Shown here: positions 1 through 10,946 of the stretch, piece by piece
Position numbering within the stretch: position 1 is the stretch's first letter
How the letters are laid out: every line of letters begins with the position of its first letter
From: Cryptomeria japonica
Lineage: Eukaryota; Streptophyta; Pinopsida; Cupressales; Cupressaceae
Direction of reading: 5' to 3'
Length of the DNA: 64,000 nt
NCBI RefSeq assembly: GCF_030272615.1
Contig: NC_081412.1
Coordinates: 344,281,870-344,345,869 of the forward strand
Program-made: the position numbers and the translations under genes
The notes under the pieces: generated by a model
What the model was told of the DNA's origin: nothing
Databases searched by the model: none
The model's input: the letters and a program-made list of their open reading frames with translations, nothing else

Positions 1-78
1 AAGTACTAACCCTAAGGACAATATCAACCAGTGAAGTCACTCGGTTAACTCAATCTCGATGTGATAGGAGAGCAATGA

Positions 79-3000
79 AAAATCACTCACATTGAGGACA
101 CAGAAGTAAGGTTTTCTTTTGCAATGATGGGATACATGAGTTATCAATCAAGCCACATGAATAGTGTGTCGAACGGTGATATCCATGCAGCTTATCAAAT
201 CATCAAGGAGGATTCTACATATGATATCTATGAGATGATCAGAAGTCAATTCCTAGTGAACATGGATCGAATTAAGAAGGACAAGAAGCAACCATTAAAG
301 TATGGTTCATTATTGGTATGTATATTTTTCTATGTACAAAATTTATTTCTTAGTAAGGACAATGTAGTGTGGTCTGAAGATAAACCTATCATGGTTCAGA
401 TAGGTGAAATGATTAGAGATTTAGGTGATAAGTTTGGAGAAATAATGTGGGGTTATTTTAAAGAATTCCAAACCAGAATGCATAAAAGAGGGAGAATCCC
501 AACCGGTATAGTTAAAAAAATACAAGGACACTATTTGTTTTCTTGTTGATACTAATTGTTGCATTATTCAAGTTGTTCAACATAGAACCTCTTGGGTACC
601 TATTATGGGTTATGAGGTTGGAGCAGGCATTACTAAAGTATATTCAAACATGTTACTGTCTAAACTGATAGACAGAAAAGAAAAGAGATTTGGAACTTGT
701 GAGGAGGCAAGCTCCAAATTAAAAAGGGAACTCAAGGAGCCTATTATACAAAAGAGAGTAAGGAAAATGATTAACACATTAGACAAGAAGTATGGAGGTG
801 AAGCATCTGGTGCCACTACTTCCACCAGTACAAGTGAACAAACAGGGGCCAAATCAAACAAAGATGAAGACCAAATAGGAGAAAAGAAGAAAATGTCGAA
901 GGCAAAACCCAAGGGTATTGCATCCAGGAAGCCAACAACATACACAAAAGTAAAGGACTTAGATACTCCCACATCTTCCCTAGGTAAAGGTGGACTGGTA
1001 GGAGTGACATATGCAAGAAAGAAAAAGAGTGAAGGGATAGTTGACACAAAGGCTAAAAAGAAGCCCAAGAAGGATGAAAAGAAGGGTGATAACACTGACA
1101 CCCAATCTGATGTGGAAATAAAAGAAGTCAGAAGAAGTGGTAGAAATGTAGTTCCAATTGTTGATGAATTGGTCCATGGGATAAAATAGTATGGAGGTCT
1201 ATCTAGTGTTGGGAGAAAATATCCCCTCTGCAATGAGGAGGACAAAAGAAAAATTGAAGAAGCACTTATCTGGAACATACATAAGTTCTGCAGAACTCCT
1301 ACTAAATTATATGGAATAATTCCATCAGGCTTGCAAAATAAAATTGAAGGGAGATAGAAAACAACACTAGCAATTGAGAAAGAGCATATGATAAAAGCAC
1401 TCATGGAAGTTCAAAATGATTTAGATTTCAATCAAGCTTCAATAGAGGCAGAAGCATGTGTTCAACGCTTCAAAATAAGGAACAGGATAGGGAGAGTGGC
1501 CATAGGAGATGTCTAAGGTGTGCATGATGAGGGTGTTGCCATATGAAAAATAATTTTGATCCAGGAAAAGGAAGCTGGGGAGGAAATAGAAAAATAAGTA
1601 AAACAAGGACAAGATATAGCTGCTCATGAAAAGAGCAAAGGCAAAGAAAAGGATACCACCGATGAATTTGATGTTTTTATAGGTGATAAATCATAGGTAA
1701 TGTTGTGTCAGTTATTCCTACTCTGACAAAGGATGTAGAGAAACTGATTGAACACAAATCAATTATTCAAACTATTGATATTGATGTTTCACCGGTAAAG
1801 GGAACCACTCAAACTAAGCATTCTGGTCAAGATGAAGTCATAATTGAAGATATACCTTATAAAGATAAACCTCATAGAACTTTGGTAACAATAAATCCTA
1901 CTGACAATGAGCCTCTTTTGTTAGAAAAAGGTGCAGAGGAAGGGAACCCAAAGGTGATAAATTCATCAATACCACCTATTGAATAATTAGAGAAGAAGGA
2001 AATTGAGGAGAAGGAAGAAAAACAAAAGGAAGCAGAAAAGAAGGAAGAAGAGATGAAGGAAATAGAGGAGACCAAGGAATCTGATCAACACAAGAAGAAA
2101 GAGGATTATTCGTCCGGTCAACCTGAAGGTGGTAAGAAAATAGTGGTGGACACTCCTCTGGTAAAGATGAAGTTAGATTTAGAAAAGGAGAGTGAAAAGA
2201 AGAAAACTAAACTCACCACTGCAGCCAACTCTGAGGTTGAGGCTGAAGAAAAGGAAGAAGAAATAGAGGAGAAAGAAGAGGAAGACTCTGTAATTGACAT
2301 AAAGAAGATGTCCCCCAAACAATTAATAAAAGTTTCTAAAAAAATGAGAGTTCAAGCTGCAAAGGCAAAACTTAGAGCAAATAAAAAGAAGGAAAGAATT
2401 CTCAATTCTGCCAAGACAATTTTGTTTGATCTCATTCTTGACATTGCTATTGATGACAATGCACCCATCATTGATCAGTTGACCACTTTTGTCAAAGTAA
2501 TTGGTTCAGAGGCAACCAATCTGGAGAAGGTTGCAATTAGGCAGTATGAAACAAGGAGAAGTGAAAAATTAATGGAACAAATATCAGTTGGCAAAATTTC
2601 TCTCTCCACCAGCACTGAAGAGGTCAAATCTATACTATAGGAAGTTGGCCAATTATTGGTCAAATCATCAAGCTTCACTAATTTAATCAAAGATCTTGAA
2701 GATAGAAGAGCTCAGACTCAAAGGGAAATCCAAGATCTGATAGGTTTTTTTGATCCTCTTACAAGCTCTACAACAACCTTTAGTGGAAACGTTAAACAAT
2801 TAACTCATGAAATAAAAAAGTTAAAAGAGGAAGAGGATAAAGGAGCTCTTAATCTGTTAGAGCTATAGTGCTACCTTCACCGATCATTGATTTCATGCAA
2901 AGGAATGTCAAAGAAGTAGAAAGCCTCATAAGTGCACCTAATTGTAAGACTGTAGATGATATGGAGCATTTTGTTAGAATTTTGCATGGACAATTCAACA

Positions 3001-3086
3001 CCACGAAACAAGTGAAGCCTTCATGGGAATCCTCTTTGCAAGCTGCTACGGAAAATTTCAAAGACATTTTTGCTTTACTTTCATGA
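79..3086 (+). pseudogene. Unrecognised accessory ORF of element X, homologous to the ORF of element D
   Basis: A long decayed reading frame, split by at least two frameshifts (near 550-600 and 1700; a third near 2868) and several stops. Open stretches are 124-549, 605-1189, 1705-1986, 2053-2640, 2656-2868 and 2868-3086. By eye it aligns in order with the - strand ORF of D at 31183-34883. Shared landmarks: a helical segment with the WGYFK motif (WGYFKEFQTRM here, WGYFKTFQEKM in D); a following GYEV block; a Lys/Arg-rich linker; a Glu/Lys-rich central part; a helical C-terminus just before the PPT. No catalytic motif or known family is recognised. It sits where pol would be expected, so it is probably an element-encoded accessory protein. 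The N-terminus is outside the window. Confidence 0.7.
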
Positions 3087-3117
3087 ATTCTTTTGTATAT
3101 TCTTTTCCATTGATGTC

Positions 3118-3127
3118 AAAAGGGGGA
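3118..3127 (+). other. Polypurine tract of element X
   Basis: AAAAGGGGGA lies just upstream of the predicted LTR start (TG at 3131). The same arrangement, with AAAGGGGGAG, precedes the 3' LTR of element D on the other strand. It marks the plus-strand priming site and fixes the orientation of X. Confidence 0.7.
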
Positions 3128-3130
3128 TTT

Positions 3131-4446
3131 TGTATATATACATGAGGTAGATGAAATAGGGGTCACAACCGGCACATACATGACTATTTTGCAGCAAAGT
3201 CATTAAACCTTTTTTGTAGTGTTTTCCACCAATACCAAATCGGGAGTTTTTTGGAATTATGATGCATTTTGTATGACCAGTGAAATGGTTGTCATTGTTG
3301 GCAACATCAGCTTTTAAGTCTCTACAGTACTTTGGTAAAGGAGTAAAGGGTAACCAGTGAAGAATAGTAGTCCTTATTCCTATCAGCAGTGAGTAGACCG
3401 ATATATAGGGGTTAACTGGCTAAGTAGAAAGTAGTCCTTATTCCTATCAAGAGTGAGTAGACCAGTATATAGGGGTTAACTGGATAAGTAGAAAGTAGAC
3501 CAGTATACAGGAAATAACCAGTTAGGCAGAATTGGCGGTACATAGGCGACAACCGGAATCATAGGAGTCTCAACCACCAGACTTAGAAACATCCAATTGA
3601 ATTGATAGTCTTCCCTTTTCAACTGGCGAACTTTTCGGCATGAACGGTTGTCTTGACCGATATTCCCAGAATGATTTTTGGAGAGCAATTTGAGGTGCAA
3701 TAACAGATTTTTGAATCTGATTTTTGGACGGAAAGCTGGTGCCAGAACCAGAGGCTAATATATTCACATCTTTCATTCTGATTGTGTGTGTTGTCAATGT
3801 GAAAAAGATCTATGTGAATGTTAACAGGGCGAACAAAGTAGAGTGCAATAGATAGAGGTATGAATCGGTGAAGCCGACACCAATCAAAAGAACAACGCAT
3901 GCAAAGTGGATCTATGAGACAGAGGTAGTGTCATCAGATAGATCAATCATCTTTGTTGCCTTCTAATAATTGCAACATTGTAAATCCCTTAACAAGGTGA
4001 ACCTTAACCGGTTCTTCATGTAAAATCTCTTAACATAGTCACTTCTAATATGAAGTTACAAAATCCTCTAGCAAGGTGAACTTTACCAAGTTCTAAGGTA
4101 TTCTTAACTAGATACTAGTCACTTCTAACAGGGTGATGTTTTCAGAAAGAACTAGTTTTAAGCTCTTAACAAGGCACTCTTTTTCACTGCAGTAAAAGAG
4201 ATTGTGGGTTATCCCCACCATGGTTTTCTCCCTCTAACCGAGGATTTCCATGTATAATTGCTAGTGTTATGTGATTCTTATTTGTGCATGTAAATCTCTT
4301 TTCTTCAATGTTCTCTGATTTCATGATAAATGAAATGTTTTAAATTAACTAGGATAGCTGCAGACCGACTAGTTTGAAAGTTTGAATTGTGTATAAACTA
4401 TTTTGACTGATTCACCCCCCCTCTGAGTCACTGGTTAATACTAGCA
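3131..4446 (+). repeat. 3' LTR of element X
   Basis: Runs from TGTATA after the PPT to CTAGCA, where element E's gag sequence resumes. It contains the block around 4200-4260 (GTGGGTTATCCCCACCATGG, then a GGATTTCC stretch) that corresponds, reverse-complemented, to the TGGGATTTGTGACCCACA block of the D LTRs and solo LTRs. The 5' LTR is outside the window, so the ends rest on the TG...CA convention only. Confidence 0.6.
3366..3524. repeat. 64-bp tandem repeat, about 2.5 copies, in the X LTR
   Basis: The unit starting AGTAGTCCTTATTCCTATCA begins at 3366 and again at 3430. A shortened third copy begins near 3493. Copies differ by a few substitutions. Confidence 0.85.
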
Positions 4447-5738
4447 CATTATTAGGTACATGAAAAGAAATTTGAGAACACAAATGCTTATATCTACCAA
4501 TGAAATGAGTCACTTTTTCTTTAACACCTTGTTTACAATGCACTAAATCAGTCAAAGTGATTTTAGGACCTGTGTTGTTTCAAAAATGTTGGATGAAGGC
4601 ATTTTCTAGTTGTTGAAAGGAAGTGATAGAATAAGACAATAGAGAGAAATAACATTGTAAGGCCTTATCTCTTAGTGTTCTTGTAAAACATTTTGCAAGC
4701 AATCTTTGATCATAAGAAAAATATGTACACAAGGTTTGAAATGTTTTGACATGCGTAAGAGGATCACCTTTTCCATTATAGAGTTCCAATTGAGGGATCT
4801 CCATATGTTTAGGTGGTGCAAATTTAACAATATCAAGAGAAAGGGGGCTTGTAACATCAAAGGTGGGAACACTAAACTTGGATTGACTCATCAAAGCAAT
4901 TCATTGTTGTAAGGAAGACACGGTTTGAGCAAGATTGTTAATTGTCATTTCGGTAGAAGAGTTGATGTTAGACATAGGTGATTGAGAAGGTGGTATGATG
5001 TTGTTGAAAGAAGGAATGGACTAAGAATAAGGTGGTGGGACATTATGATAAGTAGGCATTAGTGATGATTGGGTAGGAAAAGGGACACTTAAAGGAGGAA
5101 TAAAGTTGTTATAGGAATTGCCCCCTTGTGTTACACTGAGTGGTTGAGGAATAATAGGAACACTCATGGAAGACATAGGTAACGATGGTGGATTAAATGA
5201 AGAAGAAGGATTGCCCCCATGACCTATGGTTGTAGGAATGACAAAAGTAGCCATAATGTTAGATGTGAAAGTAGGAATACTAGTCATAGGATTAGTCAAA
5301 GGAATAGAGGAATCGACTTGTGTTGAAGGTTGTGAGTAACCTAGGGTTTTGACACAAGTCTTGATAGGCATGACATTAGAATCAACAATATGAGCAATGT
5401 CACACAATATATCAATTCCATTATTATCACTTTGAATCATACGCTTAACACCTTCAATTAATGGAAGAGCTTCACTATTAGGGTATTCTTGGAAAAATAT
5501 CAAATTGATTGTCTAATGTAGAAAGTTGATCTAAAGAAACCCTAGTTAAAGCTTCTTCTTCATCATGAGATCCATCAATAGGCACATGATTAGGATGGGA
5601 AGAATTAGCATGATCCTCATTAAAGAAGTTACCCAAATTAGGCTCCATCTCCTCGATAATTAAACCTTGGGAATCCTTAATTCTAATGCTTCGTTTAATG
5701 GGGATAGGATAGGTAGGACTAATAGTGGTAAAACTCAT
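4447..5738 (-). pseudogene. gag: Ty3/gypsy gag (N-terminal part), element E
   Basis: Three open stretches on the - strand (5738-5478, 5503-5021, 4894-4580) form one gag with a frameshift near 5490 and stops near 5020 and 4580. The N-terminal half is Pro/Ser/Thr-rich. It is followed by a typical Retrotrans_gag core: LELYNGKGDPLTHVKTF, then RTLRDKALQCYF, then FQQLENAFIQHF. After 4580 the core continues through a VHCKQGVKE motif to 4447, where X interrupts it. Gag forms the virus-like particle that packages element RNA. The nucleocapsid end is not in the window. Confidence 0.85.
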
Positions 5739-6845
5739 GCACTAGAGGGAAAATTTGAATTTTGAATTGTAGAACAAAGCTTACAAAATTGAGTATTGCA
5801 AAATTTAAGAAAATAATGATTACACAATTTGAACTTTGTTGGGGGAAGAGGATGACACAATTTCCAAAAATAAAAGGAAATTGGAATTTTTAAAATTAGG
5901 GCCAAGGGAATACCACTTTTTTTTTAAATTAGAATTTTTAAACTTAGGGAAAACAATAAATAACCTCTTAATTTTTTAAAAATTCATGAAAGTTGAACTG
6001 TTGAGTTTTGAAGGTATTTCTGAATCCAGAGGGATCAAAAATTGATAAAATCAGTCAATCTTCTAGATTTAAGCTAGTAAATACAATCATAACAGTCTCC
6101 CAAAATTTTGGGAAAAAAGCCAAGGACTGTGGCGGAAACACACATGGTCCTACCAACTTTTTTTGAAATTTTCAGGGATGAATATTACGATGATTTTAAA
6201 GCTAACCCCCCAAAATTGGCGAATTTTATGATCTCTAGATGGGCAAAATGAAGGCGCAAATGTGAAAATAGGACCCTATTAGGGTTTTGAAGAAAAAGAG
6301 GAATTGAATTGCAATTTTGAAAAGGGTCAAACCTAATGGATAGGGACACCTTGGAAAATATTTATAAATCTGAATGTAACTGAAATTGATTTGAAATTCA
6401 CACAAAATCTAATTAATTTTAAAAATTAAGGTTTGATGACCTAACCACTTAATTTTGAAATTTGAATTTTGGGAAAAAAAAGGGGGGAAATTGAAATTTT
6501 GAATTGTAGAATTCAAGACAAATCTGAGAACAATCAGAAATCTGAAAATTAAATGGAAATCCAATTTTTGCACAAGCTCAAGATGATTTTTGAAAATTAG
6601 GGTTTTAACAAGTAACCTCTCAATTTTGTAAATTTTAATTGCAAATTGAACAATACAACGAGGAAATTAAATTTGACAATCAAAATAATTTTGAGATCTA
6701 AGATAACCACAAGCAATATTTACATATCACAAGTGCAATTTTAATTTAAAAACTAGGGTTTTTAATGAATTAACCACTAAGTTTGGAGAAAGTTGAAACT
6801 TGTAAATGAAAAATATATAATGTTGTTCAAAGGAAAACATGCAAG
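5739..6845 (-). other. Untranslated leader of element E
   Basis: AT-rich sequence between the PBS and gag, full of degenerate GAAATTTTGAATTT-type words and poly-A/poly-G runs. No reading frame longer than background is supported. Its position identifies it as the 5' leader of the gypsy element. Confidence 0.55.
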
Positions 6846-6860
6846 ATGTCGGGTTCACCA
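6846..6860 (-). other. Primer-binding site of element E
   Basis: On the - strand TGGTGAACCCGACAT follows the LTR end after three bases. Element B has the same site (TGGTGAACCCGACGT) at 51066-51080 at the same spacing from its LTR. Agreement of two independent elements supports the call. I cannot name the tRNA from sequence alone. Confidence 0.75.
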
Positions 6861-7920
6861 AAATGTAATGGTGGGAAAATGGTGAATGATAAATCAAGAA
6901 GGAAAACTATCCTTTCCCTCAAAGAGAGATGAGGGTTTCACTATTGATTACCATTCAAGCACTTTTCACCATTACATTAGGAAGGGGGAGTAGATAATTC
7001 ACTAGATTCAATCTCTCCACACAAAGATGGTAGATTGAACTCTGAATGAATTGGGAATGCTAAGTTGGTCCCCTCTTCCTTGTTTGATTTAGAAAGGAAA
7101 TTGATTGAATTATGTAGTGCAAAAGTGACAAAGAACTAATTATAACTTGAGATCAGAATATGGGATGAAGTCGTGCACCTAGATATGGTAGTAAAATATT
7201 GAGACAAAGTCGCCCTATGAATTTGAGGAAACATTGCCCAGACCGTGGCGGGAATGTACATGGTCCTCCGAAAAATCTGTGAAATGAAAAAGTTTTTTCC
7301 ACCTCTGCAAATGAAGCCTGAATCCAAAAGTACAGCTGCACACTTGCATCCTATACACAGAAAAGAGAGTAAATGGGTTGGGAATGGGTTCACCAAAATG
7401 TAATGGTGGGAAAATGGTGAATGATAAATCAAGAAGGAAAACTATCCTTTCCCTCAAAGAGAGATGAGGGTTTCACTATTGATTACCATTCAAGCACTTT
7501 TCACCATTACATTAGGAAGGGGGAGCAGATAATTCACTAGATTCAATCTCTCCACACAAAGATGGTAGATTGAACTCTGAATGAATTGGGAATGCTAAGT
7601 TGGTCCCCTCTTCCTTGTTTGATTTAGAAAGGAAATTGATTAAATTATGTAGTGCAAAAGTGACAAAGAACTGATTATAACTTGAGGTCAGAATATGGGA
7701 TGAAGTCGTGCACCTGGATCTGGTAGTAAAATATTGAGACAAAGTTGCCTTGCGAATTTGAGGAAACATTGCATGGACCGTGGTGGGAATGTACATGGTC
7801 CTCCGAAAAATCCACGAAATGAAAAAGTTTTTTCCGCCTCTGCAAATGAAGCCCGAATCCAAAAGTATACTTGTGCACTTGCATCCTATACACAAAAAAG
7901 AGAGGAAATGGGTTGGGATT
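6851..7920. repeat. 535-bp tandem duplication (two copies)
   Basis: GGGTTCACCAAAATGTAATG occurs at 6851 and 7386, and the following roughly 530 bases match closely, including GTACATGGTCCTCCGAAAAA in both. It spans the LTR/PBS junction of element E. Confidence 0.9.
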
Positions 7921-8632
7921 GGGGGTTTTCCTTTAGGTCAAACCCCAGTTTTGGAATTAACTAAGTAATGAAAGAAAGTACTTGCAAGTAGATGTAAATG
8001 AAAGACCGAATTGTAAATCAACTCAAGGGAGGTTGTAGTAGCAATGTTGATAGAAGTGCTTGTATGGAATTGAATGTTGGAATCAATCTCCTCTTCAATG
8101 GTTGAATCCTTGACTTGAATGGAGACTTGAGAATGCTCAATACTGGAAAGGAATGCTTGATCGCTTATGCACACTCCAATCTTATCCAACTTCAACTTAT
8201 GCAAATGAGGGGATGAATGCCCCCTTAAATACATGTTTGGTGGATTTGAATTTCATCATGGGCCGACATTGGGAGAGTTTCCTGCCCAAGGCACAACCCA
8301 CAATGCATGCTCTAGGAAGGGTCCTGCCCTAAAATAAGGCAGGGACAGGGGCGCCATGCCCCTGTCCAGGGAGGAAAAGGGAACCACGCCCCTATCCTAG
8401 GAGGACAAGGGCAACATGCCCCTATCTAAGGGGGGACAGTGGCACCATGCCCCTATCCTACCCCTTTTTCCAGGGCAAAATATGGTCGGGGTGATGTAGA
8501 GGCTAAGGAAGAAGTTATTTCTGCAGGGCGAGCAATCTTTGATCTCTGATCAGGCTAGAGGGTTCGATTTCACATGTGTGAGGACCCTAATGTAGTCAAA
8601 AATTGGTAGGGTCACAATTTTATGACACTACA
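6864..8632 (-). repeat. 5' LTR of element E, with internal 535-bp duplication
   Basis: On the - strand the LTR begins TGTAGTGTCATAAAATTG at 8632 and ends before the PBS near 6864. A 535-bp segment is present twice in tandem (6851-7385 and 7386 to about 7920), with scattered differences. The duplicated unit includes the first bases of the PBS, so the second copy carries only a partial PBS. A GC-rich minisatellite sits at 8341-8460. Confidence 0.75.
8341..8460. repeat. GC-rich minisatellite, about 30-bp unit, four copies
   Basis: The core CCATGCCCCTATCC (variants CCACGCC, ACATGCC) recurs at about 8354, 8384, 8414 and 8445. In the first unit the arms GGGGC and GCCCC can pair, so it is hairpin-forming. 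It stands out as GC-rich in an AT-rich LTR. Confidence 0.8.
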
Positions 8633-9055
8633 AACATGTGCTACACCGTATTCATTGGTATACGGTGCAGAAGTTATTTTACCTATTGAGGTAGAATTGA
8701 CATCATTAAGAGTATCTCTAAAAAAACATTATATATAAGGAAGATTACAAGAGTAAGAATCATTGGATGAAAAGAGATAAACTTCTCTAAATCACCTATA
8801 AGGTTATCGAAACCAAATGAGAAGAAACTACAACAAAAGGGCAAGACCACATTATTTTGAAGTAGGAGATCTTGTCCTTAAAGAAAATTAAAGAAACTTA
8901 GTAGAATGAGAAGGACTAGGTTAGTTCAAACCTAACTGGTTGGAACTATTCATCATCACAAGAGTTGTTGACAATGGTGCCTATGGTTTATCAACCATGG
9001 AAGATCCACCCCCTAATCCTATGAATAGTATGCACCTAAAAAGATATTACAGCTA
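8633..9055 (+). pseudogene. Gypsy integrase C-terminal remnant, element A
   Basis: Begins in the middle of the well-known integrase tail: ATPYSLVYGAEVILPIEVEL, then SLRVSL. It is followed by a degraded stretch with GDLVLK-like remains and a terminal PMNSMHLKRYY-like motif (the same tail occurs near 61640 in B). Many stops and frameshifts. The upstream catalytic core is missing because element E inserted here. Integrase would join element cDNA to the host chromosome; this copy is dead. Confidence 0.8.
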
Positions 9056-9236
9056 AGGGACGGGTTCATTTTAAATTCGGCATTGCATTTTCATATTTCT
9101 TTATTGCACAACATGTAGCTGCATATCATTACTATTTTTTCATGTAGTTGCATCTCATTACTACTTTTTCATGTAGTTTCATTAATAAAACAAGGCAACT
9201 ATCTAAATTTATCATTCATTTGCATTCAATAGAAAC

Positions 9237-9247
9237 AAGGGTCATCT
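9237..9247. repeat. Left target-site duplication of the LINE
   Basis: AAGGGTCATCT here is repeated at 17053-17063. The uninterrupted homologue in element B reads AAGGGTAATCTCC around 61870, which confirms the empty site. Confidence 0.9.
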
Positions 9248-9278
9248 ATACCACACAACGCAAGCAGAGGGGGGAAAT

Positions 9279-10854
9279 TTGAATCCTGGAAATGGAGGGA
9301 ATAATGAGGTTGGGTCCTCTGGTTCTACTACCTTTGTAGCTCAAGGACAAGCGATGGATGATGAGGATGGGAGACCGGATGGGGACCCACGGCAACGGGA
9401 CCCTCCTCCCGACCGCAAAAAGATGATAGATTCTCCAAAATCGGGTCCCGAGGCTGTGAAAGTTGACTCAGAAAAGACCATAGAGGTGAAAGCCCTCAAA
9501 CCCTGGAGTAGTCTTTTTACAAATAAACCAACTGGAAAACTGACTGGAAAATCATCAATTCACTTTGTGGAAGACATCTTTGATAGAAAAATGGGTAAAC
9601 TTGCTATTGCGATTCCAGATTTGGTTATCGATCATAGCATTTCTTTAATGGCTTTTTCTCTAGTGGGGAAGTTTGTTGGACCACGACCCAATATTGAAGA
9701 TGTTAGGTCTTTTGTTAAGAGAAAATGGAGGATGAAAGGTCAAATTGATGTTTCTACCCTGTCGAGAGGTTTTTTCATTTTTTCCTTCTCTTGTGGGGAA
9801 GATATGGATGTAGCATTAAGCGGTGGTCCTTGGATGTTTGGAAAAATCTTCCCTATCTATGAGAAAGTGGTCTCCTAATATGGAACTCAATGACTCTTTT
9901 TTTGAATCTACTCCGGTCTAGGTAAGGCTGCCTGGCTTGCCGTTGGAATTCTAGGTTGAGGATGTTTTCTCAGGAATTGCAAACTCCTTTAAAGATCTTA
10001 TTGCGATAGATCCAATGATTGTAGCTCAAAAGAGGCTGGTTTATGCACACATTTGTGTCAATATTTCATAGAAGATGGATCTTCCTAGTTCTATTGATAT
10101 AAGTTCCAAACTTGGATTATGGGAACAAACAATAGAGTTTGAGTCCCTCCCCTTTGTGTTCTTTTCTTGTAAAAATACTGCTCATTGGGCTAAGGCTTTC
10201 CCTAGTAACCCTAAAAAACCTGTGATGGTTAACAATCCCCATAAACAGGTCTGGAAAGAAAAGAATAATAATAAGGAAGTTAGTAAAGTGGAAGGAAGAA
10301 GTGGAATTCCTGGTAACATACTAGACTTATCAGAAGGAGATAGAATTGACCCTCTTAAGATTCCCCCATTGAAGGAAGATAAAAAGAATGAAATCAGTGA
10401 GTTTGAGATCAAAACAGTCAATACTTTTGAGGCCCTACAGGCTCAGGATGAAGAGAATGCTATCAGTGAAGAGATTCTTGAAGAAGGTGAGATTGAGAAT
10501 GTCACTGAATCTCATCATGAGGCCCCTCAAGTTTGAGCAACAAAAAGAGATGAAGAGTTCCTAAATGAATTTGAAGGACATGAAATTAAACTTGGAAGGA
10601 AGAACAAGTTTGGATCGCCTAAGGTTAATCTAAATGCGTTATTCCAGAATATTGGATTTGATATGCCCATATCATCCTAGAAAAGAGGAGAATTGCTGAG
10701 TAACATGCAAGATGAGCCTAGAGATGAGCATGAGGGAGAAATAACAAGGAATGGAAAAAACAAAAACAAGAAGGCAGGATGCCCTAATGGGGTGAAAACT
10801 AGGACCAGGTCCAAGGCTGATATTGGTGTTTCCAAATCTCAGCAGGGACATTAA
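9279..10854 (+). pseudogene. LINE ORF1 (DUF4283-type RNA-binding protein)
   Basis: The open frame starts about 9279 (no ATG there; first in-frame ATG at 9354). An acidic/basic N-terminus leads into a DUF4283-like domain: FSLVGKFVGPRP, VRSFVKRKW, GFFIFSF, LSGGPWMFG. A frameshift at about 9878 shifts the reading; the next frame gives VRLPGLPLEF then VEDVFSGIANSF, the rest of the same domain. A degenerate CCHC knuckle follows (CKNTAHWAKAF, where the last Cys is changed to Phe). The tail to 10854 is charged. In plant L1 elements this protein binds element RNA. In-frame stops after the frameshift are TAG and TGA. Confidence 0.85.
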
Positions 10855-10946
10855 ACCATGAAATGGCACAAGGATCAAGAGAGAAGGCAAAACATAGCTG
10901 ATGGAAGGTAGCGAACTATACAAGAATCCTACCCCCAGGTTTCCAA

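Larger units (their letters stand above)
1..4446 (+). mobile_element. Element X: 3' part of a gag/accessory-type LTR retrotransposon
   Basis: The window opens inside this element. It holds a broken accessory ORF, a polypurine tract at 3118-3127 and a 3' LTR ending at 4446. The LTR end carries the C-run motif (ATTCACCCCCCCTCT) found near the ends of the other D-like LTRs here. To the right the sequence continues directly into a gypsy gag read on the - strand, so X inserted into element E. No protease, integrase or RT is visible between the ORF and the PPT. Its 5' half and left target duplication lie outside the window. The boundary at 4446 is inferred from the TG...CA rule and from where gag resumes; it may be off by a few bases. 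Confidence 0.75.
4447..8632 (-). mobile_element. Element E: 5' half of a gypsy retrotransposon (LTR, PBS, leader, gag)
   Basis: Read on the - strand: a 5' LTR starting at 8632 (TGTAGTGTCATAAAATTG), a primer-binding site at 6846-6860, about 1.1 kb of leader, then gag cut off at 4447 by element X. The pol genes and 3' LTR must lie left of the window, beyond X. On the right side the LTR abuts integrase codons of element A, so E inserted into A. The LTR carries an internal 535-bp tandem duplication. Confidence 0.8.

Noticed and set aside
610-1404. Long - strand open frame opposite the X ORF
   Set aside because: It is Ser/Phe/Leu-rich, as expected for the antisense of a Lys/Glu-rich ORF, and has no motif; treated as a shadow.
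7136-7895. Several overlapping frames of 60-127 codons on both strands
   Set aside because: They lie in the duplicated E LTR and repeat with it; no protein motif.
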